A DNA stretch of 64,000 nucleotides from assembly GCA_048270425.1 (NCBI GenBank), contig JBLWSY010000019.1, forward strand, positions 23,675 to 87,674, written 5' to 3'. Of the stretch, positions 1 to 8,035 are shown piece by piece. Numbering within the stretch: the first letter of the stretch is position 1; every line of letters starts with the position of its first letter. Below the pieces are notes generated by a model that saw only the letters and a list, made by a program, of their open reading frames with translations, did no database searches and was not told the origin of the DNA. The DNA comes from Oceanospirillum sp048270425. GTDB lineage: Bacteria; Pseudomonadota; Gammaproteobacteria; Pseudomonadales; Halomonadaceae. The translations under genes and the position numbers were made by a program.

Positions 1-243
1 CTGGTCAAACCAGAGGTTGATCAGCTCTGACAGCGTGCGTTTATCCTACTTGCCCGAGTCATCCCACGGTTTGCCTGAGTCGTGTTGAGCCATTGCCCAA
101 CGCTGGAAGCGTTCACATTCGCCCTTCGTGGGAAATACCCGGGTAATCCGTTTGCCGTTCCGGCCACCAATACGGAAGTCCACTTTCCAGCCACCAATAC
201 GGAAGTCCACTTTCCAGCCAGAATCAGACTTTTTTATAGCCAC
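1..243 (-). pseudogene. Phage-type tyrosine integrase, N-terminal part, interrupted by a stop
   Basis: The reading frame starts at a GTG (241-243) with a good AAGGAG site five bases upstream. It begins AIKKSDSGWKVD and continues RNGKRITRVFPTKGECERFQ, the typical arm-binding N-terminus of P2/shufflon-type integrases. A TAG codon at 46-48 ends the frame after KPWDDSGK. The same frame then goes on as DKRTLSELINLWFDQ to the window edge, which is what these integrases normally carry at that point. The gene is therefore probably inactivated by one nonsense codon, unless the stop is read through. A 27-bp in-frame tandem duplication adds nine residues near the start. The catalytic domain lies outside the window. 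Confidence 0.75.
164..217. repeat. 27-bp direct tandem duplication within the integrase
   Basis: Two exact adjacent copies (164-190 and 191-217) keep the integrase frame and duplicate the residues IGGWKVDFR. Intact relatives as I know the family have this segment once, so it looks like a slippage duplication in a decaying gene. Confidence 0.85.
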
Positions 244-450
244 GGTAACTCCTTGTTTAGAGAGACAAAACGCCTTAAACGCCAACAAACGACCACAAAA
301 CCACCATAAATGACAAACTTCAGAGTTGGCTATTGTCGCTTATAGCCGATAAAATACTAACCAAAGGGTCAATAACGAACGGCCCGAATAGTAAACTCAA
401 GGTAAACTAAGTGCCGCAAGGTGAAATACCTGCGGACAAAGGAGCATCGC

Positions 451-618
451 ATGAACGCGCATGTTGCTGAGCTGAAAAACAGCCCAAAGCAGGTACGCAA
501 GCCTGTAAAAATGTTTGACCGTGACCGGGTTGAAAAGTCCCTGAACGGCAAAATCACCGAAATTCCAAAAGGGCTCTCTTTTGAGGAGTTCTGCGGCTTA
601 GTTGAAAACGCTAAGTAA
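451..618 (+). CDS. Small protein, possible antitoxin partner of the next gene
   Basis: 55 residues. The ATG at 451 is preferred over a GTG at 421 because AAAGGAG sits six bases before it. The product is small and charged, with a basic middle (VRKPVKMFDRDRVEK) and an end reading GLSFEEFCGLVENAK. No domain is recognised. It lies 18 bases before a 131-residue gene that ends at a strong terminator, so the two are probably co-transcribed. Size, order and position next to an integrase are what one expects of an antitoxin, but this is inference from context. Confidence 0.55.
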   Translation: MNAHVAELKNSPKQVRKPVKMFDRDRVEKSLNGKITEIPKGLSFEEFCGLVENAK

Positions 619-636
619 TCCTGAAAATAGGTCTGT

Positions 637-1032
637 ATGGGTACGAATTATCGTGCATCCTTTGGGGTGCAGTTTCAAAAGGAGTTTGTGAACTACCCGG
701 TAGACCAAAAGAAAGCAGTCTATGAGTTCGTGCAGACTTATCAGGAGCATGGCCTTGACGATTTCAGTAAGTATCAGGGCAAGATAGCCCCTAGTTGGCG
801 GAATGCCACACCAGCTGATGAAGCATACGCCAGAGAACACAACCTTTGGCATTATCACGTAGGGTTGCCGATATATGAGCAGTCCCCATACGGTGATTAC
901 ATGACGTCAGACTGGCTACTCCACTTTAAGTGGGATAGCAACGAACACATTATTTTGGTTGATATCTTCCAGCACAGCCAAAGTAGCGGCAAATTCTATC
1001 TGCCCAGCCCCACATATCTGGCAACAGAATAA
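637..1032 (+). CDS. Unknown protein, possible RelE/ParE-type toxin
   Basis: 131 residues, not confidently recognised. Conserved-looking blocks are LWHYHVGLP, YGDYMTSDWLLHFKW and FYLPSPTYL, with aromatic and His residues suggestive of a compact alpha/beta fold. It follows a 55-residue gene and is followed at once by a terminator, forming an isolated two-gene unit in accessory DNA. I infer a toxin-antitoxin arrangement of the RelE/ParE kind from size and context. No catalytic residue can be assigned. A phage-derived orphan protein is the main alternative. Confidence 0.55.
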   Translation: MGTNYRASFGVQFQKEFVNYPVDQKKAVYEFVQTYQEHGLDDFSKYQGKIAPSWRNATPADEAYAREHNLWHYHVGLPIYEQSPYGDYMTSDWLLHFKWDSNEHIILVDIFQHSQSSGKFYLPSPTYLATE

Positions 1033-1058
1033 ACCACCCCTCGGGGTGGTTTTTTTTA
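1033..1058 (+). terminator. Rho-independent terminator
   Basis: Stem ACCACCC/GGGTGGT followed by eight T residues, directly after the stop codon of the gene ending at 1032. Confidence 0.9.
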
Positions 1059-1060
1059 CG

Positions 1061-1672
1061 CTAAGAAAATATCGGTATTTTAAGTCTTTCTGTTGAAAGC
1101 ATTAATATTTCTTTGTTTTTTATTTTCATATCCGTTATCTGGCTTTTTATAGCATCATCAGATGACAAGTGGCTATTTTCTTCGATGAGGTAAGAGTATT
1201 TGAGAGACAATTTATGGGTGGCTTCTGCTATTTTTGATATATCCCATTCAATGTTGAATTTCTGATGATCTTTCATGGCTAACTCTTCAATTTCTATTAT
1301 TTTTTTTAAGTTTGTTAGGCATTTTGTGACATATAGATCTAATATCGAAATTTTTATCAATGATCCGTAATAATCGTCTTCGCTGTTTGGTTTTCCGAAT
1401 TTTTCTGCATTTTCCAATAAGAAGCAGTTGTTCTCGCCCACTGTGCTAATAGTATGGATTGCAAGTTTGTAGTTTGAATCAAGTCGCTCGGACTCCTGTG
1501 ACCTGTAATAACTAATCCAACCAACAAAAATACCAATTGGCGTTAAAACCCCACCGAAATAACTGCCAAAATTAGCAAGTGTGCTTTGCTCAATCCCAAA
1601 GTGATTACTGAGCACGAACAGGAAGATAACAAAGAAAACGCCAATGCCTGCAAAGGTGGCGAGTGTGCTCAT
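1061..1672 (-). CDS. Hypothetical membrane protein with two N-terminal TM segments
   Basis: 203 residues from the first ATG (1672). A TTG at 1714 would add 14 residues and overlap the upstream gene by seven bases, and neither start has a clear ribosome site. Two hydrophobic segments lie at about residues 2-22 and 32-50, followed by a long soluble, probably helical, C-terminal part rich in Lys, Glu and Ile. No known domain is recognised. The coding sequence is clearly more AT-rich than the chromosomal genes to the right, which suggests acquired DNA. It forms a pair with the gene ending at 1708. Confidence 0.6.
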   Translation of the reverse strand: MSTLATFAGIGVFFVIFLFVLSNHFGIEQSTLANFGSYFGGVLTPIGIFVGWISYYRSQESERLDSNYKLAIHTISTVGENNCFLLENAEKFGKPNSEDDYYGSLIKISILDLYVTKCLTNLKKIIEIEELAMKDHQKFNIEWDISKIAEATHKLSLKYSYLIEENSHLSSDDAIKSQITDMKIKNKEILMLSTERLKIPIFS

Positions 1673-1707
1673 CCCTAAGTCTTTGGTTTTTTTCAATCTC
1701 AGATTCC

Positions 1708-2175
1708 CTAACAAATCTTAAAATTCTGCGTTTCTTTTTGTTTACTCTGTACTTCAAAATCAAAGTAAGGGCTTTCAAAATATCCCCGCGAATCAATCCA
1801 GATGCGGTCAGCCGACTCCTGCTCTGATATCCGTTTAACTTGGATTTCATTTAGCTGAATAACCAGGCTGATCTGACGCTCGTCCTTGTCGGCAACAGTG
1901 TGTTTATCCAGGTAAACCGTCTCAACAATAACTCCGTTAATGTTAAACCTGAAAAATAGACGATCAATCGTAACTGGGGCACGGTTCCGGTTTTTAATCG
2001 TGATGTACGCCCGCAGTGTAGGCGCGTTTTTATTCACCTCTATTGGTGTATCCGACAGGGTGAAATCAATATTTTCGGGTGCTTCTTTTGGGGTAAAAAA
2101 CCACTTCTTCACGATCCACTTGCCAATCATTGGTGTATGCCTCAACAGACTTATAACTTCGCTAATTCCTATCAT
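1708..2175 (-). CDS. Hypothetical protein with beta-rich core
   Basis: 155 residues, ATG at 2175 with AAGGGA eight bases upstream. A hydrophobic N-terminus (ISEVISLLRHTPMIGKWIVKKWFF) could be a membrane anchor or amphipathic helix. The rest alternates strand-like segments (APTLRAYITIKNRNRAPVTI, GVIVETVYL), an immunoglobulin-like pattern. No family is recognised. It is AT-rich like its downstream partner and probably co-transcribed with it, so the pair may act together at the membrane. That is inference only. Confidence 0.6.
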   Translation of the reverse strand: MIGISEVISLLRHTPMIGKWIVKKWFFTPKEAPENIDFTLSDTPIEVNKNAPTLRAYITIKNRNRAPVTIDRLFFRFNINGVIVETVYLDKHTVADKDERQISLVIQLNEIQVKRISEQESADRIWIDSRGYFESPYFDFEVQSKQKETQNFKIC

Positions 2176-2460
2176 AAAAACATCCCTTAATCGTTAAAAT
2201 CAATGATTGGTTTTCTATACGGCTTTTCAAATGCGGGGTTGATTCTGCCAACTCCCTGATAATCAGCTTTTTCCTACAAGAATATAAGCTCTAATTTAGA
2301 AATCACTGGCCGATACGCAGGAACCAGCGAAATAGCACTTTTGCTGCTAAGACCCAGTTTTGAGTTGATCCGGTTGCAGCAATTGACTAGCAATATTCTC
2401 GAATTATTTGAGAGGAAAGGCTATCACAGGAAAGGTTAATTTAGCCGTACAAAAACAAAA
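2176..2460. other. AT-rich intergenic stretch, no gene seen
   Basis: Between the accessory gene pair and the tmRNA terminator I see no ORF, RNA signature or convincing repeat of the tmRNA 3' end. It is probably the junction between acquired DNA and the chromosome. Confidence 0.5.
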
Positions 2461-2488
2461 AAAGCCCAGCTGTTTTCAGCTGGGCTTT
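2461..2488 (-). terminator. ssrA terminator
   Basis: Perfect 12-bp stem (2461-2472 with 2477-2488) and a four-base loop. Read on the minus strand it is followed by TTTTGTTTTT, and it lies just beyond the CCA end of tmRNA. Confidence 0.9.
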
Positions 2489-2495
2489 TGATGTT

Positions 2496-2853
2496 TGGTG
2501 GAGGTGGGGGGAGTCGAACCCCCGTCCGTCAGTCCTCTGCCATCGGCTCTACATGCTTAGTTTCGTCTTTTAGTTTAACGCTTGGCACTCCAACGAACAG
2601 GATTACCTAGCGCGAGTCTCGAAAAATTTTAGAAGCGCGGTCTGAGACGGACGTTGCTTCGAGCCTGTTTCGCGGGCTCATACCTCGTCTAGAAGATACA
2701 GGCATCTTCCGTCTGAGGGAGCAGCATTAAGCTGCTAGAGCGTAGTTTTCGTCGTTTGCGACTATTAAATTGTAACGCTGGATTTACGAGATACGTTACC
2801 CTCTCGACATGCACCTCAGGGTTTGAAACCGGCGTCGAAGCCATGTCACCCCC
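2496..2853 (-). ncRNA. ssrA: tmRNA (transfer-messenger RNA)
   Basis: About 358 nt. The 5' end reads GGGGGTGACATGGCTTCGAC, and the 3' end has the T-loop GGGGGAGTCGAACCCCC (as seen on the plus strand) and an encoded CCA. The tag frame at 2727-2759 decodes to ANDENYALAA followed by TAA, so with the charged Ala the tag is AANDENYALAA, as in enterobacteria. It rescues stalled ribosomes together with SmpB, encoded next to it on the same strand. The 3' end of ssrA is a classic integration site, which fits the accessory DNA on that side. Confidence 0.97.
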
Positions 2854-2916
2854 AAAGAAGTCGGGCATTCTAACAGACTTGCCCGGTGTTTGCCTAATTA
2901 TCAGGCGGTGGCTAAC

Positions 2917-3399
2917 TTAGCCTGCGTGCTCGCGAACGATACGCTGTTTCTGACGACCCCAGTCACGGTCTTTTTCCGTGGCACGTTTGTCGTGCAGTTT
3001 CTTACCGGTTACCAGTGCGATCTCGCATTTAACTTTGTTGTTTTTCCAGTACAGCGCCAGAGGTACACAGGTGTGACCTTTCTGCTGAATGGCAGCAAAG
3101 ATTTTTGCGATCTCTTTCTTATGCAGTAAGAGTTTGCGATTGCGGGTTGGTTCCGCAAGTATGTGTGATGAAGCGCTGATAAGAGGGGTGATGTGCGCTC
3201 CCATCAGCCACACTTCACCTTTGTGCATGATAACGTAGCCCTCGGTAATCTGGACTTTACCTGCACGCAGACTCTTTACTTCCCAGCCAGCCAGAGACAC
3301 CCCAGCCTCGAACTTTTCATTAACATGAAATTCGTGGCGGGCGCGCTTATTCAGGGCGATTGTGGGACTGGTAGATTTTGCTTTCTGTTTCTTAGCCAT
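2917..3399 (-). CDS. smpB: SsrA-binding protein SmpB
   Basis: 160 residues, starting at MAKKQKAK. An ATG three codons upstream is also possible, but the shorter form matches the family. It has the conserved N-terminal HEFHVNEKFEAGVSLAGWEVKSLRAGKV, the central block LLLHKKEI, and the basic C-terminal tail KRATEKDRDWGRQKQR that inserts into the decoding centre. It binds tmRNA and delivers it to stalled ribosomes. It lies upstream of ssrA on the same strand and is divergent from ratA. Confidence 0.97.
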   Translation of the reverse strand: MAKKQKAKSTSPTIALNKRARHEFHVNEKFEAGVSLAGWEVKSLRAGKVQITEGYVIMHKGEVWLMGAHITPLISASSHILAEPTRNRKLLLHKKEIAKIFAAIQQKGHTCVPLALYWKNNKVKCEIALVTGKKLHDKRATEKDRDWGRQKQRIVREHAG

Positions 3400-3593
3400 A
3401 GCGGCCATTATAAATCTAAGAAAGGCAAAGGGCTATCAGGTGAAACCGTTAAAAATCAAAATCATGCTACAATTCTGCCTTTAAGTGGGCAGCGCTATCG
3501 ACGACTGTCCGGTTTTGCTACTGATTTGGCCTTTTACACTGCCCTGAGTTTTTTTGTGATGGGGTCAAGATAATGAGAGCGAGAGCGTCATAA

Positions 3594-4028
3594 ATGACAA
3601 CAGTGACCCGAAGCGCGCTGGTTATGCACTCTGCCCAAGAGATGTATGACCTGGTAAATGACTGTGAGTCCTATCCTCAATTTTTGCCTTGGTGCAGCAA
3701 CGCGACCCTGATTGAATCTTCTGAGACGCATATGGTGGGCAAGCTGGAGATTTCTAAGGCGGGTATCAGGCACAGTTTTACAACCCGCAATACACTGCAA
3801 GCCCCTCACCATATTCATCTCCAATTAGTGGATGGTCCTTTTAAAAAGCTGGAAGGTGACTGGCATTTTGAGGCTTTATCAGAAGAAGCCTGTAAGGTTA
3901 CTCTCACCATGGAGTTTGAGTTTGCCGGTAAATTATTGAGTATGGCGCTGGGCGGTGTCTTTAATCAGGCGGCCAATACGATGGTTGAAGCTTTCTGTAA
4001 GCGGGCGGATGAAGTTTATGGTCGATAA
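3594..4028 (+). CDS. ratA: RatA / coenzyme Q-binding START-like protein
   Basis: 144 residues, the usual family length. The START/COQ10 fold is recognised by the N-terminal MYDLVNDCESYPQFLPWC and the central ITLE-type strand series ending in FEFAGKLLSMALGGVFNQAANTMVEAFCKRA. E. coli RatA was described as blocking 50S-30S association, while mitochondrial COQ10 relatives chaperone ubiquinone. Which role applies here is not shown by sequence. It overlaps the next gene by 11 bases, so the two are translationally linked. Confidence 0.92.
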   Translation: MTTVTRSALVMHSAQEMYDLVNDCESYPQFLPWCSNATLIESSETHMVGKLEISKAGIRHSFTTRNTLQAPHHIHLQLVDGPFKKLEGDWHFEALSEEACKVTLTMEFEFAGKLLSMALGGVFNQAANTMVEAFCKRADEVYGR

Positions 4029-4329
4029 TATGGATACCAAGCAGATTCGGGTTGAGGTGGTTTACGCTCTGCCCAAAGAGCAGAGAGTGGTGGAGCTGTT
4101 TGTACCTGAAGGCACGACCGTTCTGCAGGCTGCTGAAAAGTCTGGTTTGGATAAACACTATCCGGAGATTGATCTTGAGACGGCCTCATTGGGTGTCTTC
4201 AGCAAAATATCGAAGATGCCTGCTGAGCAGGTGTTAAGAGAGAATGATCGAGTTGAGATCTATCGTGCCCTGATTGCTGATCCCAAAAAGGTTCGTGCTA
4301 ATCGGGCTGCGAAACAGAAAAAGGCCTGA
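4018..4329 (+). CDS. rnfH: RnfH family ubiquitin-like protein
   Basis: 103 residues. The ATG at 4018 overlaps ratA, with GATGAAG just upstream; an ATG at 4030 is the alternative. A beta-grasp ubiquitin-like fold is indicated by the block RVEVVYALPKEQRVVELFVPEGTTV, the conserved LGVFSKISK and LRENDRVEIYRAL, and a lysine-rich tail. The pairing ratA-rnfH is widely conserved in gammaproteobacteria. Exact function is not settled. Confidence 0.93.
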   Translation: MVDNMDTKQIRVEVVYALPKEQRVVELFVPEGTTVLQAAEKSGLDKHYPEIDLETASLGVFSKISKMPAEQVLRENDRVEIYRALIADPKKVRANRAAKQKKA

Positions 4330-4367
4330 GTTTATCTTTTATGGTAAGCGTGAGTGTCCACACAAAG

Positions 4368-4403
4368 AACTGCCCGCTGGGAGTGATCCCTGCGGGCAGT
4401 TTT
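4368..4403. terminator. Terminator between rnfH and bamE (convergent)
   Basis: Ten-base-pair stem AACTGCCCGC/GCGGGCAGTT, with TTTT on the plus side and a short T run on the minus side. It probably serves both converging genes. Confidence 0.8.
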
Positions 4404-4418
4404 ATTCAGGCCTGAGCT

Positions 4419-4733
4419 TTATGGGGTTTTGGTGATTTCACTGAGACGATTGTTTTCGAATCTCAGGGAGACACGCTGCTGAGTCACTTTATCCCGCGGG
4501 GATTTTGACCAGTAGATATAATCCCAGCGGTTTTGATCCAGACTGGATGGGGTGAGTGGATTGCCCATAACAAAGGCAACCTGTTCACGGGTCAGGCCGG
4601 GTTGAAGTTGATTGATCATCTCATCGGTCATGACCTGACCTTGCTGCAGTTCCTTTTTATAAATACCAGGGAAAATACAGCCGGAAAGTGTGACTATCGA
4701 CGAAAAGATGACTAAAATGATCAGTCTTTGCAT
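4419..4733 (-). CDS. bamE: Outer membrane assembly lipoprotein BamE
   Basis: 104 residues from the ATG at 4733; longer frames upstream lack a signal peptide. MQRLIILVIFSSIVTLSGC is a lipoprotein signal with lipobox LSGC, cleaved before Cys19. The BamE/SmpA fold follows, with GLTREQVAFVMGNPL and WDYIYW. It is a non-essential component of the BAM complex that inserts beta-barrel proteins. It is divergent from fur, the same arrangement as omlA-fur in Pseudomonas. Confidence 0.95.
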   Translation of the reverse strand: MQRLIILVIFSSIVTLSGCIFPGIYKKELQQGQVMTDEMINQLQPGLTREQVAFVMGNPLTPSSLDQNRWDYIYWSKSPRDKVTQQRVSLRFENNRLSEITKTP

Positions 4734-4815
4734 ATGAGAATATCTTTCACCTTGTTGTGCAAGTCTGGGATAATACCGGAAATTGGCACCGACTGCGAAG
4801 CGAGACCGGAAAAAC

Positions 4816-5226
4816 ATGGCAGATGAAAATCAGGAACTGAAAAAAGCAGGTCTGAAAGTAACCTTACCGCGTATTAAGATTCTTCAGCTGCTGGAAAGTG
4901 CCGACGCGCACCACATGAGCGCCGAAGATGTTTATAAAGCGCTGCTGGAGGCTGGAGAGGATGTTGGCCTGGCGACCGTGTATCGGGTGCTGACTCAGTT
5001 TGAGTCTGCAGGTCTGGTGGTTCGTCATAACTTTGATGGTGGCCATGCGGTATTTGAGCTGGCTAAAGATGAGCACCACGACCACATTGTTTGCGTGGAC
5101 AGTGGTGAGGTTATCGAATTCTTTGACCCTGAGATTGAGCGTCGTCAGCATGAGATCGTAGCGGAGCACGGCTATGAGCTGGTGGATCACTCTCTGGTAC
5201 TGTACGTACGTAAGAAAGAAGGTTGA
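4816..5226 (+). CDS. fur: Ferric uptake regulator Fur
   Basis: 136 residues from the ATG at 4816. It has a winged-helix DNA-binding half (GLATVYRVLTQFESAGLV), metal ligands His32/33, Glu81, His88, His90 and the HHDH motif. The structural-zinc CxxC of E. coli Fur reads CVDS here (Cys93, Ser96), and the C-terminal Cys pair is absent, as in Pseudomonas-type Fur. It represses iron uptake genes when loaded with Fe2+. The short divergent region with bamE shows no clear Fur box that I could defend. Confidence 0.97.
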   Translation: MADENQELKKAGLKVTLPRIKILQLLESADAHHMSAEDVYKALLEAGEDVGLATVYRVLTQFESAGLVVRHNFDGGHAVFELAKDEHHDHIVCVDSGEVIEFFDPEIERRQHEIVAEHGYELVDHSLVLYVRKKEG

Positions 5227-5312
5227 TTCCTGCTTTTGGCTGGTTTCACTATATAAGCACTTGTCGCAAAGCGACCGTTAAAAAGCGCTTATAAAATGAA
5301 GCCTCGGTAATG

Positions 5313-5353
5313 AAAAAAGCCTGCGCTAATAGTTCTTCGGCGCAGGCTTTTTT
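5313..5353. terminator. Bidirectional terminator between fur and recN
   Basis: Fourteen-base-pair stem AAAAAAGCCTGCGC/GCGCAGGCTTTTTT with a 13-base loop, giving T runs on both strands for the converging genes. Confidence 0.93.
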
Positions 5354-5389
5354 GTGTCTGTAGCATTTTGATAAATGCAGACGGAGAAA

Positions 5390-7075
5390 TCAGGCCTCGG
5401 CTTTCTGGCGGCTGATCTTCAGCATCTCTGCAGCGTGAGCGAGGGTTTGTTCCGTCAGATCGACACCGCCCAGCATACGGGCCAGCTCTGTGGTTCTGTC
5501 CTGATCCGCAAGCCAGTTCATCTGGGACTTGGTGTTGTCCTTCGTGCTGTGCTTGCTGATATGCAGATGCTGATCCCCCTGGGCGGCGACCTGAGGCAGG
5601 TGAGTCACGGAGAGAATCTGGCCCTTCTTCGCCAGATTGTGCAGCAGCTTGCCGACGATCTCTGCAGTGCCGCCACTGATGCCCACATCCACCTCATCAA
5701 ACACCAGTGTCGGGATGGTCGATGTTTGGGCGGTGACCACCTGAATCGCCAGACTGATGCGTGACAGCTCACCACCGGATGCGATCTTAATCATCGGCTT
5801 GGCCGGTTGCCCCGGGTTGGTGCTGATCAGAAACTCCACATCATCGGTGCCGGTCGGCAGGAAGCTTTCACTGTTTTTAATGGATACCTCAAAGCGGGCG
5901 TTGCTCATGCCCAGCTGAGCGAGCTGCTCGTTGATATTTTTGTTCAGTTTCTGGCCAAACTTCTGGCGCTTCTGATTCAGTTTTGCGGCGTGTTCACGAT
6001 ATTGAGTGGTCAGGGTGTCCAGCTGCTCAGCCAGTTGGTCGATGTTTTGTGGGCCGCTTTCGATATTGTCCAGTTCTTCACGCAGGGCAAGGCTGTGGCT
6101 GTACAGCTCTTCCGGTGTGATGTGGTGTTTGCGTGCAAGCTGATAAACAGAAGAAAGACGATCTTCAACAAACTGCAGGCGCTCCGGGTCGAGTTCACAG
6201 CGTTCAATAAAGTAGCTGAGTTCCCGGGAGGCTTCTTCCACCTGAATCAGGGCGTCGTTCAGCATCTGTCCGATATCCGCAAGGCGGGCATCCTGAGACG
6301 GAATCTGACTGAGTCGCTGGCAGGCGTGGTTCAGTGCCTGACGGGCTCCGCCATCATCACCGTCGCACAGGTCGAGAGTCGCCTGACCTTCTGAGATCAG
6401 GGTTTCGGCATTCGCCAGTTCCTGCTGTTCGTTTTCCAGTTCCTGCAGTTCACCTTCCTGTAAGCCCAGATGTTCCAGTTCTTCTACCTGATAACGCAGC
6501 AGTTCAAGGCGGGCCTGTTGTTCGCTGTCCTGGGTTTTCAGTTGCTCCAGCTGCTTACGAACCTGTTGCCACTCTTTATAGATGAGGCGCTGTTTATCCA
6601 CATCCTGCGTCAGATGACCAAACTCATCCAGTAGCACCAGGTGGGTTTCTTTACGCAAAAGAGACTGGTGTTCATGCTGGCCGTGAATATCGATCAGATG
6701 GCTGCCCAGCTGCTTCAGTTGCTGGGCAGAGCAGGGCTGGCCATTGATCCAGGCTTTGGAGCGGCCGTTGGCATGAATCACACGGCGAAGTACGCATTCA
6801 CACTCATGCTCTTCATCGGTCAGTTCCTGATCTTCGAGCCAGCTTTTTGCCTGAGGCAGCACGGTAATGTCGAAGTGAGCATGAATCTCAGCTTTGGTTG
6901 CACCGTGACGTACGCTGTCGGCATCGGCACGGTCGCCCAGAGCGAGCCCGAGGGCATCCAGCAGAATCGATTTACCGGCACCGGTTTCTCCGGTGATCAC
7001 GGTCATGCCGGGTGGAAGATCCAGTTCCAGGTGTTCCACAATGGCCAGATTGGTGATCGCTAAATAAGTCAGCAT
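5390..7075 (-). CDS. recN: DNA repair protein RecN
   Basis: 561 residues (E. coli 553). SMC-like layout: Walker A GETGAGKS at residues 29-36, a long coiled-coil region rich in Gln/Glu/Leu in the middle, then the ABC signature ASGGELSRISLA and Walker B LVFDEVDVGISGG in the C-terminal third. It acts in recombinational repair of double-strand breaks. A LexA-like 20-mer with a perfect right half lies about 100 bases upstream, in keeping with SOS control known in E. coli. Confidence 0.97.
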   Translation of the reverse strand: MLTYLAITNLAIVEHLELDLPPGMTVITGETGAGKSILLDALGLALGDRADADSVRHGATKAEIHAHFDITVLPQAKSWLEDQELTDEEHECECVLRRVIHANGRSKAWINGQPCSAQQLKQLGSHLIDIHGQHEHQSLLRKETHLVLLDEFGHLTQDVDKQRLIYKEWQQVRKQLEQLKTQDSEQQARLELLRYQVEELEHLGLQEGELQELENEQQELANAETLISEGQATLDLCDGDDGGARQALNHACQRLSQIPSQDARLADIGQMLNDALIQVEEASRELSYFIERCELDPERLQFVEDRLSSVYQLARKHHITPEELYSHSLALREELDNIESGPQNIDQLAEQLDTLTTQYREHAAKLNQKRQKFGQKLNKNINEQLAQLGMSNARFEVSIKNSESFLPTGTDDVEFLISTNPGQPAKPMIKIASGGELSRISLAIQVVTAQTSTIPTLVFDEVDVGISGGTAEIVGKLLHNLAKKGQILSVTHLPQVAAQGDQHLHISKHSTKDNTKSQMNWLADQDRTTELARMLGGVDLTEQTLAHAAEMLKISRQKAEA

Positions 7076-7174
7076 CAGTGCATCCTCGCGCCGGTCGCTT
7101 CTGCCGGATAATAAACGGGTAATTGGGTTTTAGGATTCAGTAAGCCAGTGTAAATAACAGTGCAGTTAAAATAT

Positions 7175-7194
7175 GCATGGGTATTTATACAGTA
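7175..7194. promoter_or_regulatory. LexA-like operator candidate upstream of recN
   Basis: Aligned with TACTGTATATATATACAGTA it matches 14 of 20 bases. The right half ATACAGTA is perfect, but the left half reads ATGG in place of CTGT. Its place between recN and grpE suits SOS control of recN, but the left half is weak. Confidence 0.35.
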
Positions 7195-7328
7195 TTTTAA
7201 CGCTGAGGAGCAAATACAGAATGATGCCAAAAGTCACGTGTAGTGGCACGTGAAGAGAGACAGAGATAGCTTGGCTGCCTGTTTTTTAATCAAATACACA
7301 CTTTGTATGGATTTACGGTGGGTTAAGG

Positions 7329-7356
7329 GTTGAAAAAAAAGTGGCTAGCCCAATAT
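7329..7356 (+). promoter_or_regulatory. Sigma-32 heat-shock promoter of grpE
   Basis: GTTGAAA, 13 bases, CCCAATAT closely fits the RpoH consensus CTTGAAA-N(11-16)-CCCCATNT. The predicted start is near 7363. A TTG that could be mistaken for the grpE start is in fact the -35 element, which supports the ATG at 7405. Confidence 0.8.
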
Positions 7357-7404
7357 AGCCAAGCAATTGGTGATAACAGATCTGAAGCGAGAGATACAGA
7401 CGCA

Positions 7405-7998
7405 ATGACTACCGAAGAGCAGAAAAAGACCGCACAGGACGAGCTGGATCAGGCTCAGCAAGCTGCCGAAGACGCGCAGGCTGCCCAAGAGAATCTTGTT
7501 GAAGGTGATGTGGTAGAAGACGCCGCAGAGTCTGATGCTGTTGCCAGCGAAGTTGCTGCCCTTGAAGAGCAGCTGGCGCAGGCTAAGGATCAGGTGTTGC
7601 GCGCTCATGCTGATGCTCAGAATGCCCGTCGCCGTGCAGAACAGGATGTCGAAAAAGCGCATAAGTTTGCGCTGGAAAAATTCACCAAAGAGCTGCTGCC
7701 GGTTATCGACAGTCTTGAGCGTGCCATCGAAGCCTTCGACCAGAACGAAGCACCAGAGGCACTGCGCGAAGGCGTTGAGATGACCCTGAGCATGTTTGTC
7801 AGCACGCTGGATAAATTTAACGTGGAACAGCTGAATCCGCAGGGGGAACCCTTCGATCCTCAGTTCCATGAAGCGATGTCTATGGTGCCGAATCCTGAAG
7901 TGGAGCCGAACACCGTTATCGCTGTTATGCAGAAAGGTTACCTGCTGAACGGCCGCTTGGTTCGTCCGGCGATGGTAATGGTTTCCAAGGCGGCTTAA
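7405..7998 (+). CDS. grpE: Nucleotide exchange factor GrpE
   Basis: 197 residues from the ATG at 7405, the same length as E. coli GrpE. It has an acidic disordered N-terminus (Gln/Ala/Glu-rich), a long helix with AHADAQNARRRAEQDVEKA, and the C-terminal beta domain ending VMQKGYLLNGRLVRPAMVMVS. It releases ADP from DnaK in the chaperone cycle. First gene of the grpE-dnaK-dnaJ cluster, preceded by its own sigma-32 promoter. Confidence 0.97.
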   Translation: MTTEEQKKTAQDELDQAQQAAEDAQAAQENLVEGDVVEDAAESDAVASEVAALEEQLAQAKDQVLRAHADAQNARRRAEQDVEKAHKFALEKFTKELLPVIDSLERAIEAFDQNEAPEALREGVEMTLSMFVSTLDKFNVEQLNPQGEPFDPQFHEAMSMVPNPEVEPNTVIAVMQKGYLLNGRLVRPAMVMVSKAA

Positions 7999-8035
7999 AG
8001 CCGGAAAGAAATCTGCAAAAAATTAAACGCCAGGC

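Noticed and set aside
4734..4815. Fur box in the bamE-fur region
   Set aside because: No 19-mer close to GATAATGATAATCATTATC is present.
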